Source of the DNA: Pseudomonadota bacterium
Lineage (GTDB): Bacteria; Pseudomonadota; Gammaproteobacteria; Burkholderiales; Burkholderiaceae_D
Direction: 5' to 3'
DNA length: 10,284 bases
NCBI GenBank assembly: GCA_018241865.1
Contig: JAFECY010000010.1
Location: forward strand, 1 to 10,284
Under the pieces are notes generated by a model. The model was not told where the DNA came from and ran no database searches. It saw nothing but the letters and a program-made list of their open reading frames with translations. This document shows positions 1-5,192 of this stretch, one piece after another (the first letter of the stretch is position 1; each line of letters begins with the position of its first letter). The position numbers and the translations under genes are program-made.

Positions 1-1
1 C

Positions 2-412
2 AAAGCGAAGGAAAGTGGCTGGTTCCCGGTCGTCGGGGTTGAAGACACGGAAGGACGGCTACTGGGCTTTGCCAGCTATGGCAGCTTCCGGGCGTGGCCG
101 GCGTACAAATATTCGGTCGAGCACTCGGTATATGTACACAAGGATAATCGCGGCAGGGGGATCGGACGGATTCTCATGCGCGAGTTGATTGCTGTCGCAA
201 AAGCACAGAATTATCATGTGCTTGTCGGCGGCATTGAATCGAGCAATACCGGCAGCATTGCCTTGCACGAGTCTCTCGGCTTCACGCATGCTGGAACGAT
301 ACGCCAAGCAGGGTTCAAGTTCGGTCGCTGGCTGGATCTGAGTTTCTATCAATTGATACTCGAAACGCCGGTGATGCCCGATGAAAATGCACGCAACCAC
401 TTTGGAGAATAA
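2..412 (+). CDS. GNAT-family N-acetyltransferase, 5' partial (phosphinothricin/MnaT-like)
   Basis: This is the C-terminal 136 residues of an acetyl-CoA-dependent N-acetyltransferase; the reading frame is open from the window edge to the TAA at 410-412. The acetyl-CoA pyrophosphate-binding motif A is visible as RGRGIG at fragment residues 50-55, after a beta strand (SVEHSVYVH). Next comes the helix ILMRELIAVAKAQ, then the family-typical IESSNTGSIALHESLGFTHAG block, which forms the later strand and helix of the fold. This pattern, with NxxSIALHExLGF and a following GFKFGRWLD, is typical of the phosphinothricin acetyltransferase / YncA (MnaT) branch, which acetylates the amino group of small amino-acid analogues. 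The true substrate cannot be read from sequence. Family members are about 165-180 residues, so roughly 30-45 N-terminal residues lie outside the window. The stop abuts the start of the patatin gene, which suggests one transcript. The GNAT assignment is secure; the sub-branch is an inference. Confidence 0.9.
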   Translation, partial: KAKESGWFPVVGVEDTEGRLLGFASYGSFRAWPAYKYSVEHSVYVHKDNRGRGIGRILMRELIAVAKAQNYHVLVGGIESSNTGSIALHESLGFTHAGTIRQAGFKFGRWLDLSFYQLILETPVMPDENARNHFGE

Positions 413-1333
413 ATGAGTACACCTCGTAAGCCCCGTATTGGTCTTGTTCTTGGCAGCGGTTCGGCACGCGGCTGGTCGCATATTGGCGTGATTCGCGCGT
501 TGGAGGAAGCCGGCATCAAGCCTGACTTGGTGTGCGGCACATCCATCGGTGCGCTGGTGGGCGCGGCTTATGCGGCGGGGGATTTAGACCGTTTTGAGCA
601 GTGGGTGCTCGGCTTACGAATCCGGGAAGTGGTGTCGTTCATGGACGTGGGCTTGGGTGGCGGTTTGCTCAAAGGTGAGAAGTTGATGGATTTTTTTCGG
701 CGCAATTTCAGCGATCGTCCGTTGGAGAATCTGCCCATGCCATTCGCTGCCGTGGCGACCTCGCTGCAGAATGGCGCGGAAGTGTGGTTGCGGCAGGGAT
801 CGACTATCGATGCGGTGCGCGCATCCATTGCCTTGCCGGGATTGTTCACGCCGGTGCGGCAAGATCGCGCTTTGCTGGTGGATGGCGGACTGGTCAATCC
901 GGTGCCGGTGTCGTTGGCGCGCGCGATGGGGGCGGATGTGATGATTGCGGTCGATCTCGGCTCCGATATGCTCGGTCGTCATTTGGACAGAGATGCGCCG
1001 CCGGAGATGCCTGAAGGGGAGCGCGAGGAGGGCGCAGAGAATAACGGCGACTGGTGGCGGCGCTTGCAAGACAATCTGGCGACGATGATGCCGGCGCGTT
1101 CTGCCGACGAGGTGGAGATGCCGTCCATGCTGAATGTGCTGACATCGAGCATCAACGTCATGCAAGTGCGGATCGCGCGCAGTCGCATGGCGGGTGAGCC
1201 GCCAGACATCGTTGTGGCACCGCGACTGGCGCATTTCGGCCTGCTTGATTTTCATCGGGCGCAAGAAGCGATCGACGAAGGTCGGCGTGCGGTGGAGCGC
1301 ATCGCGCACAATCTGTCCGCGCTAGGCGTGTGA
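413..1333 (+). CDS. Patatin-like phospholipase/esterase (RssA/NTE family)
   Basis: This 306-residue cytoplasmic protein belongs to the bacterial patatin family of serine lipid acyl-hydrolases with a Ser-Asp dyad. The oxyanion-hole loop is GSGSARG at residues 14-20, the usual GGGxxRG position with Ser in place of Gly. The nucleophile elbow GTSIG (42-46) puts the catalytic serine at 44, and DGG (157-159) supplies Asp157. The VNPVPV that follows is typical of the RssA/YchK subgroup. A low-complexity acidic stretch (about 195-213, PPEMPEGEREEGAENNGD) separates the catalytic core from the C-terminal helices. There is no signal peptide or membrane segment. The ATG at 413 directly follows the upstream TAA, and GGAG at 404-407 gives a 5-nt spacing, so the gene is probably translated with the acetyltransferase. 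The substrate is unknown; homologues are described as acyl-hydrolases of phospholipids or thioesters. The family call is firm. Confidence 0.93.
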   Translation: MSTPRKPRIGLVLGSGSARGWSHIGVIRALEEAGIKPDLVCGTSIGALVGAAYAAGDLDRFEQWVLGLRIREVVSFMDVGLGGGLLKGEKLMDFFRRNFSDRPLENLPMPFAAVATSLQNGAEVWLRQGSTIDAVRASIALPGLFTPVRQDRALLVDGGLVNPVPVSLARAMGADVMIAVDLGSDMLGRHLDRDAPPEMPEGEREEGAENNGDWWRRLQDNLATMMPARSADEVEMPSMLNVLTSSINVMQVRIARSRMAGEPPDIVVAPRLAHFGLLDFHRAQEAIDEGRRAVERIAHNLSALGV

Positions 1334-1343
1334 ATAGTGCGCG

Positions 1344-1373
1344 AAAAAATGGCCGATAGTTCGGCCATTTTTT
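1344..1373. terminator. Perfect bidirectional rho-independent terminator
   Basis: AAAAAATGGCCGA (1344-1356) pairs without mismatch to TCGGCCATTTTTT (1361-1373) around the 4-base loop TAGT. The A tract on one side and the T tract on the other give a U-rich tail in both directions. It lies 10 bp after the patatin stop on the + strand and 22 bp after the DUF2249 stop on the minus strand, so it can end both converging transcripts. Confidence 0.9.
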
Positions 1374-1395
1374 ATGATGTGGCGGTTGTGAGGTT

Positions 1396-1659
1396 TTACT
1401 GCGTCACCAGAAAATCGATGATTACTTCTCCCGGCGCGCGCGAAACGTAGTTGATTTGTACGCGTGGGCCGAAGTAGCCGTTGATCTGGTTGAGCAGCGG
1501 CAGCGGGTCGTGGTCGTTGCAGAAGCGCATGGTTTCGCCGGGTTCGAGTGCATCGAGTGCGCCGAAGATGGCAGCGTGACGGAAACGTTTGGCGATGCCG
1601 CGCGCGTCGAACGGATAGAGACCGGCATCGACGACGGGGTGGGAACAATCGTGGGTCAT
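1396..1659 (-). CDS. DUF2249 domain protein
   Basis: This small soluble protein of 87 residues matches the DUF2249 fold. The hallmark pattern is seen as the FDARGI strand (17-22), the helix AAIFGALDALEPGETM (29-44), the strand RFCNDHDPLPLLNQI (45-59) with its NDHDP motif, and a C-terminal strand pair ending IIDFLV. The ATG at 1659-1657 has GGAG at 1670-1667 with a 7-nt gap, a good ribosome binding site. DUF2249 proteins have no agreed function, but they often occur near denitrification and NO-related genes. Here the gene is the next one after the nitric oxide reductase gene on the same strand, 89 bp away, with a hairpin in between. His, Asp and Cys residues (CSHP at 5-8, CNDHDP at 47-52) could bind a metal, but that is a guess. 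It may be co-expressed with norB by read-through or have its own promoter. Confidence 0.85.
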   Translation of the reverse strand: MTHDCSHPVVDAGLYPFDARGIAKRFRHAAIFGALDALEPGETMRFCNDHDPLPLLNQINGYFGPRVQINYVSRAPGEVIIDFLVTQ

Positions 1660-1710
1660 GGCGTTACTCCTGAATTGAATGGTTTGCCTTCATTGAACTG
1701 CTGATAAATT

Positions 1711-1742
1711 CGGCGACGGACTTTACGATTAGTCCGCCGCCG
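1711..1742 (-). terminator. Hairpin after norB: weak terminator or attenuator
   Basis: CGGCGACGGACT (1711-1722) and AGTCCGCCGCCG (1731-1742) form a 12-bp stem around an 8-base loop. Read as minus-strand RNA, the one non-Watson-Crick position becomes a G-U pair, so the stem is fully paired in the norB direction. The following bases read AATTTATC, a poor U tract. It lies 6 bp past the norB stop and 51 bp before the DUF2249 start. It could be a leaky terminator, a 3'-end stabiliser of norB mRNA, or an attenuator that lowers DUF2249 expression. Confidence 0.55.
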
Positions 1743-1748
1743 CTCTGA

Positions 1749-4025
1749 CTAAACGCTGCTTGCTTGTATGACGGGCGCTTCGCTGGTTTGCTGACGACCG
1801 CCGGTCAGTAAGCGCACAGCGAACAACGCCAAGAACAGCACGCCGATGGTGAAGACGATGTCGCCCGGCACGCGCAGCCACACCATCGTTTCCATGAACG
1901 GCGAGTGGATCACTTCGGACGAACGGGCGAACCACATGCCTTTGCTGACGCTAGCCCACGCTTGATAGAGGCCGGCCGGCACCAGCGAGATGAACACCAT
2001 CATCGCCAAGCCGATGTTGAGCAACCAGAAGGCCGGAGCCAGCAAGCGATCGGACCAGACGGCACGTCCGAACATGCCGCGCAGGCAGAACAACATCAAA
2101 CCGATGCCGAGCATGCCGTACACGCCGAACAGCGCAGCATGGCCGTGGGCGGCGGTCATGTTCAACCCTTGCATGTAGTACAGCGCGATCGGCGTATTGA
2201 TCGAGAAGCCAAGCAGACCTGCGCCGACCATATTCCAGAAGCCGACGGCGATGAAGCATAGAATCGCCCACTTGTACGACTGCACCCACGGCGCGGATTT
2301 TGAACGCTGATAGTTGCGATAGGCTTCGATGCCGATCATCGACAGCGGCACCACTTCCAGTGCCGAGAACATCGCGCCGATGGCGATCACCATGGTCGGC
2401 GTGCCGGTGAAGTACAAGTGATGCAGGGTGCCGAGAATACCGCCGAACAGGAACACGATGGTTTCCAGCACGATGGCGCTGTTGGCGGTGGCGGCGCGAA
2501 TCAAGCCGAGGCGCGTGAACAGGAGAGCGATGACGGCGGTGGCAAACACCTCGAAGAAGCCTTCGACCCACAGATGCACCAACCACCAGCGCCAGTACTC
2601 GATCATCGAGTAGTGCGTGTGCTTACCCCAAGCCAGCGACGTCGCGTAGAAACCGCCGATGCACATTGCAGCCAAGAACACCATCGCGATCAGGCCACGG
2701 CTTTCCGAAGGCGTTTTCAGCGCCGGCCACAAACCACGACCGAGCAACACGACCCAGAGAATCAGGCCGATGAACAGCAGGTATTGCCAGACGCGGCCCA
2801 TGCTGGTGAATTCCAAACCTTGATTGCCGAGCCAGAAAGAGAAGTCAACGCCGGAATGCTGCAAGGTGCCGAGCCAGCCGCATGCGGTCGAGCCGACCAC
2901 GATGAATAGCAAGGCGTAGAACAGCACATTGACGCCGAGCTTCTGGAACTTCGGTTCATGACCAGAGATAGCCGGCGCGATATACAGGCCGGTGGCGAGC
3001 CAAGCCGTGGCGATCCACAGCACGGCGAACTGCGTGTGGATGGTGCGACTGACGGTGAACGGTAAAAATTGGCCGAGCGGAATGCCGAAAAAACTTTGCC
3101 CTTCAACCGCATAGTGCGCGGTGATGACGCCCATGCCGACCTGCGCCAAGATTAGGCCGATGACGACGAAGAAATATTTCTTGGTGGCGCGCATCGATGG
3201 TGTTGGCTTCAGGCTAAACAGCGGGTCAGCCTTGGGTGGCGCGGGATCGCCTTCCTCCTTGGCAGCGGCGTGATAGAAAATCATGCCGGCGATAGCCGCG
3301 ATCATCAGGATGATACTGGCGATCGACCAGATGCCGGCCCCGGCGGTCGGGGTGTTGCCTACCAACGGCTCGTGCGGCCAGTTACTCGTATAAGAGAGAC
3401 CGGGCTCACCGGGGCGATCGGTAGCGGCCGACCAAGATGACCAGAAGAAGAAGGCCGTCAAGGCTTTGCGGTCGGCTGCGTCCGGCAGCGAGTCGGCCTT
3501 CATGGCGTATTGCTCGCGCAATTTGTCGAAAGCACGCTCATCACCAAACAAGCCAGCGTAATGCTGCGCGACTTGTTCGACGGCGGCAGCGCGATCATCG
3601 CTCAGAACGAGCTTGCCGCTTTGCGCGTCGTAAGTATTGCGCCGCATTTCTTCCTTGAGCAAACCGTCGAGTTGGCCTTGTTGACCGGCATTCAGCTCTG
3701 CGTAAGGTCGGTGAAAATCGCGCTGGGCCCAGATTTCGCGCAGCGCGATTGCTTCGCGGTGCAGCCAGTCGGCCGACCAATCTGGCGCGAGATAGCTGCC
3801 GTGCCCCCAGACGGTGCCGAGCTGCTGGCCGCCGGCGGATAGCCAAGCTTGTTGGCCGTGATCGACTGCACCTTCGCCGAACAATGTCCGGCCTTGCTGT
3901 GAAACGACTTCTTTCGGGATGGGCGGTGCCTTCAGATAAATTTCCGTCCCTACCCAGCCGAGTACGGCGAAGGAAAGGAGACAGATGATGGCGAGCCAGG
4001 TCCATAGTTTGCGTGTGGCATGCAT
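1749..4025 (-). CDS. norB: Quinol-dependent nitric oxide reductase (qNOR, single subunit)
   Basis: This 758-residue inner-membrane enzyme reduces two NO to N2O with electrons from quinol; the type is also called norZ. After a first membrane helix (about 8-30), residues 35-225 form the periplasmic extension that resembles NorC but has no CxxCH haem-c site, as expected for the quinol-oxidising type. Residues 283-745 hold the NorB core of about 12 further helices. Expected ligands are all present: His330 (haem b, in TIHTQ), His484 with Glu488 in HLWVEG, His535-His536 in GTLHHLYFTG (non-haem FeB), and His627 and His629 in AAHGHAALFG (haem b3 and haem b). The length is close to the roughly 760 residues of known qNORs. 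The frame stays open upstream to 4355, but the ATG at 4025 has AAGGAA at 4036-4031 with a 5-nt gap. Longer forms would run through the NsrR sites and into nsrR. The NsrR operators upstream imply NO induction. Its role is NO detoxification and/or denitrification; no nitrite reductase gene is in the window. Confidence 0.97.
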   Translation of the reverse strand: MHATRKLWTWLAIICLLSFAVLGWVGTEIYLKAPPIPKEVVSQQGRTLFGEGAVDHGQQAWLSAGGQQLGTVWGHGSYLAPDWSADWLHREAIALREIWAQRDFHRPYAELNAGQQGQLDGLLKEEMRRNTYDAQSGKLVLSDDRAAAVEQVAQHYAGLFGDERAFDKLREQYAMKADSLPDAADRKALTAFFFWSSWSAATDRPGEPGLSYTSNWPHEPLVGNTPTAGAGIWSIASIILMIAAIAGMIFYHAAAKEEGDPAPPKADPLFSLKPTPSMRATKKYFFVVIGLILAQVGMGVITAHYAVEGQSFFGIPLGQFLPFTVSRTIHTQFAVLWIATAWLATGLYIAPAISGHEPKFQKLGVNVLFYALLFIVVGSTACGWLGTLQHSGVDFSFWLGNQGLEFTSMGRVWQYLLFIGLILWVVLLGRGLWPALKTPSESRGLIAMVFLAAMCIGGFYATSLAWGKHTHYSMIEYWRWWLVHLWVEGFFEVFATAVIALLFTRLGLIRAATANSAIVLETIVFLFGGILGTLHHLYFTGTPTMVIAIGAMFSALEVVPLSMIGIEAYRNYQRSKSAPWVQSYKWAILCFIAVGFWNMVGAGLLGFSINTPIALYYMQGLNMTAAHGHAALFGVYGMLGIGLMLFCLRGMFGRAVWSDRLLAPAFWLLNIGLAMMVFISLVPAGLYQAWASVSKGMWFARSSEVIHSPFMETMVWLRVPGDIVFTIGVLFLALFAVRLLTGGRQQTSEAPVIQASSV

Positions 4026-4100
4026 GGCGGTTCCTTGGTTGATGGTGTGAAGAGTGAAGTTGGTGAGGTAGTGATAGGGTTGGTGGGATAGGTTGAATTT

Positions 4101-4123
4101 AAGGTGCATTTTATATACATGTT
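4101..4123. promoter_or_regulatory. NsrR operator, site 1 (norB-proximal)
   Basis: The site is an imperfect palindrome with 11-1-11 architecture: AAGGTGCATTT, T, ATATACATGTT. The left half matches the E. coli NsrR half-site AAGATGCATTT at 10 of 11 positions; the right half, read on the other strand, matches at 8 of 11. It covers the candidate -10 of norB and lies 75 bp before the norB start, so bound NsrR should block transcription until NO damages its iron-sulphur cluster. Confidence 0.8.
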
Positions 4124-4136
4124 CAAATAGATGCAA
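4108..4136 (-). promoter_or_regulatory. Candidate norB promoter
   Basis: On the minus strand TTGCAT (4136-4131) and TAAAAT (4113-4108) are 17 bp apart, a sigma-70-like arrangement. The -10 matches consensus at 5 of 6 positions; the -35 keeps only the TTG. Transcription would start near 4101, giving a leader of about 75 nt. Both elements lie inside the two NsrR palindromes, which supports the placement. An alternative pair, TTGAAC with TTAAAT slightly downstream, cannot be excluded. Confidence 0.45.
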
Positions 4137-4150
4137 ATTAAATGTATCTT
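4128..4150. promoter_or_regulatory. NsrR operator, site 2 (nsrR-proximal)
   Basis: This is a second 11-1-11 palindrome: TAGATGCAAAT, T, AAATGTATCTT. The right half, read on the minus strand as AAGATACATTT, matches the NsrR half-site at 10 of 11 positions; the left half matches at 8 of 11. Its centre is 27 bp from the centre of site 1. It covers the candidate norB -35 and lies 67 bp before the nsrR start, so it could also serve autoregulation. Confidence 0.75.
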
Positions 4151-4217
4151 TAATGACGCGATCATTCCACTGCGTCTTAAACCATATAAAATGGATACGC
4201 ATTTCGCCTATCCATCT

Positions 4218-4697
4218 ATGAAGCTCACGACTTACACCGACTACGCTCTGCGCGCCTTGATGTTCTTGGCGGTCAATCGCGACCGCTTGGTAACGATTCA
4301 AGACATCGCCGATCTGCACGGCATCGCCAAGAATCATCTGACCAAGGTGGTGCATCAGCTCGGCTTGCTCGGGCTGGTCGAAACCGTGCGTGGCCGTAAT
4401 GGCGGCTTGCGTCTAGGGTGTGAGCCAAGTGAGATCAACTTGGGCGAGGTGGTGCGTCAGACCGAAACCGATTTCAACATGGCCGAATGCTTCGACGTCA
4501 GCAATGTCAGTTGCGCTTATTCTTCTGCCTGCACCTTGAAAAACGTGCTGAGCGCGGCCACTGTCGCCTATCTCGACGTTCTCGACGGCGTCACGCTCGA
4601 TCAGCTAGTAAAAAAACCGTCGGCACGCGGTAGCGCGGCGGCGATTAAATCGGTGCATTTGCATTTGCGTAAACCCGCTAGGGGTCTGGAAAAATAA
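4218..4697 (+). CDS. nsrR: NO-sensing transcriptional repressor NsrR (Rrf2 family)
   Basis: This 159-residue Rrf2-family winged-helix regulator carries an NO-sensitive iron-sulphur cluster. The protein opens with MKLTTYTDYALRALMFLA, the classic Rrf2 start. The recognition region is about residues 27-48 (IQDIADLHGIAKNHLTKVVHQL), and the wing is RGRNGGLRLG (58-67). Cys91, Cys99 and Cys105 (spacing C-x7-C-x5-C) are the expected cluster ligands. Asp8 is at the place of the aspartate ligand known from Streptomyces NsrR, which points to a [4Fe-4S] cluster. The ATG at 4218 was chosen because of this family N-terminus; it has no clear Shine-Dalgarno. An in-frame ATG at 4191 would add nine residues. 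A basic tail of about 20 residues (PSARGSAAAIKSVHLHLRKPARGLEK) extends past the usual NsrR end. Divergent norB and the intervening palindromes identify the main target. NsrR is preferred over IscR or RirA because of the operators and the neighbouring NO genes. Confidence 0.92.
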   Translation: MKLTTYTDYALRALMFLAVNRDRLVTIQDIADLHGIAKNHLTKVVHQLGLLGLVETVRGRNGGLRLGCEPSEINLGEVVRQTETDFNMAECFDVSNVSCAYSSACTLKNVLSAATVAYLDVLDGVTLDQLVKKPSARGSAAAIKSVHLHLRKPARGLEK

Positions 4698-4710
4698 TTA
4701 CGCATGCAAT

Positions 4711-4965
4711 TCAACTGCAGCATCCACCACAGCATCCGCCCGCATCCACTTCCTGCGCCACGTCGGAGCCATAGCCGGCGCGTGCCAATGCTTCCTGCAG
4801 TTTTTGTAGATTGACCTGACCTTCGTCGAAGCGCACATCGGCCTTGGTGCGTAGTAGCGATACTTGAACGTCGGTGACGCCTTGAATCGACTTGAGCGCG
4901 GTAGCCACGGTTTCGGCGCATTGCTCGGAATTCATGCCAATAATCTTGAGGGTCTGGATTTGCAT
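4711..4965 (-). CDS. Small HMA-fold protein with altered metal site and Cys-rich tail
   Basis: This 84-residue soluble protein has a heavy-metal-associated domain (ferredoxin-like beta-alpha-beta-beta-alpha-beta) over residues 1-70. The strand MQIQTLKIIGMNSEQC leads into the helix AETVATALKSIQGV, the strand pair DVQVSLLRTKADVRF and the helix NLQKLQEALARAGY. The usual metal loop GMxCxxC reads GMNSEQC (10-16), so the first cysteine is Ser and only Cys16 remains. The C-terminus adds GGCCGGCCS with Cys78, 79, 82 and 83, which could supply a new metal or redox site. The ATG at 4965 has AAAGGA at 4976-4971 with a 5-nt gap; the frame stays open upstream without supporting signals. The gene converges on nsrR (13 bp apart) and diverges from nnrS. 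A copper chaperone role is the default reading; given the context, a role in metal or haem-copper handling during NO stress is an inference. Confidence 0.85.
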   Translation of the reverse strand: MQIQTLKIIGMNSEQCAETVATALKSIQGVTDVQVSLLRTKADVRFDEGQVNLQKLQEALARAGYGSDVAQEVDAGGCCGGCCS

Positions 4966-4997
4966 GGTGATCCTTTGATTCTTTCTTCGGTTGAGGT

Positions 4998-5008
4998 AAG
5001 TGCATCTT
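4998..5008 (-). promoter_or_regulatory. Single 11-bp NsrR-like motif before the HMA gene
   Basis: Read on the minus strand the motif is AAGATGCACTT, matching the NsrR half-site AAGATGCATTT at 10 of 11 positions. No good second half follows at the 1-bp spacing. Single half-motifs are reported as NsrR targets in E. coli. It lies 32 bp before the HMA start and overlaps the candidate -10 (TAAGAT), a position suited to repression. Confidence 0.45.
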
Positions 5009-5045
5009 AGTCGTGCCTGCCAGCGTAAAAAATGATCGAAATTAA
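5004..5045 (-). promoter_or_regulatory. Candidate FNR/Dnr-type promoter of the HMA gene
   Basis: On the minus strand TTAAT-TTCG-ATCAT (5045-5032) matches the FNR/Dnr box TTGAT-N4-ATCAA at 8 of 10 positions. A -10-like TAAGAT lies at 5009-5004, placing the transcription start near 4997. The box centre (5038.5) is then 41.5 bp upstream, the class II activator position. The -10 was chosen after seeing the box, so the agreement is suggestive only. Confidence 0.45.
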
Positions 5046-5106
5046 GTTTTCCCCGAGTATTGCCATCGTGGCTTTGAGTAAGTCTGGCTGACTGTTTTTT
5101 GAAAAT

Positions 5107-5148
5107 TTGATCCACATCATGTGCAATCGACGGGCGTTTTCATACTAT
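5107..5148 (+). promoter_or_regulatory. FNR/Dnr-type promoter of nnrS
   Basis: TTGAT-CCAC-ATCAT at 5107-5120 matches the CRP/FNR-family box TTGAT-N4-ATCAA at 9 of 10 positions. A -10-like TACTAT at 5143-5148 places the start near 5155, so the box centre (5113.5) is at -41.5. The nnrS start codon would follow after about 38 nt of leader. FNR, Dnr and NnrR boxes share this sequence, so which protein binds cannot be told. Confidence 0.65.
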
Positions 5149-5192
5149 GCAGATACTGGGCTGCAAGCAGCCAGCCGATCTGCGAGAATGAT

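Noticed and set aside
614..1309. Long minus-strand open frame inside the patatin gene
   Set aside because: Its Arg/His-rich composition is typical of an antisense shadow in GC-rich DNA; the + strand protein carries full catalytic motifs.
1951..2909. Long open frames in other frames across norB, on both strands
   Set aside because: They have biased Arg/His/Gln/Pro composition and no recognisable domain, and the norB frame is fully supported by its metal ligands.
4153..4166. FNR-like palindrome ATGACGCGATCATT upstream of nsrR
   Set aside because: TGA and TCA are separated by 5 bases instead of the 6 required, so the half-sites are out of register.
4098..4217. nsrR extended to the ATG at 4131 or 4191
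   Set aside because: ATG 4131 lies inside NsrR site 2 and its extra residues do not resemble Rrf2 proteins. ATG 4191 cannot be fully excluded, but the conserved MKLTxxTDYALR start is at 4218.
4026..4355. N-terminal extension of the norB reading frame (about 110 extra residues)
   Set aside because: It would run through both NsrR palindromes and into the divergent nsrR coding region. The ATG at 4025 has a good ribosome binding site and gives the normal qNOR length.
5121..5192. nnrS start at GTG 5121
   Set aside because: It adds 24 residues without NnrS similarity and would lie upstream of the inferred transcription start.
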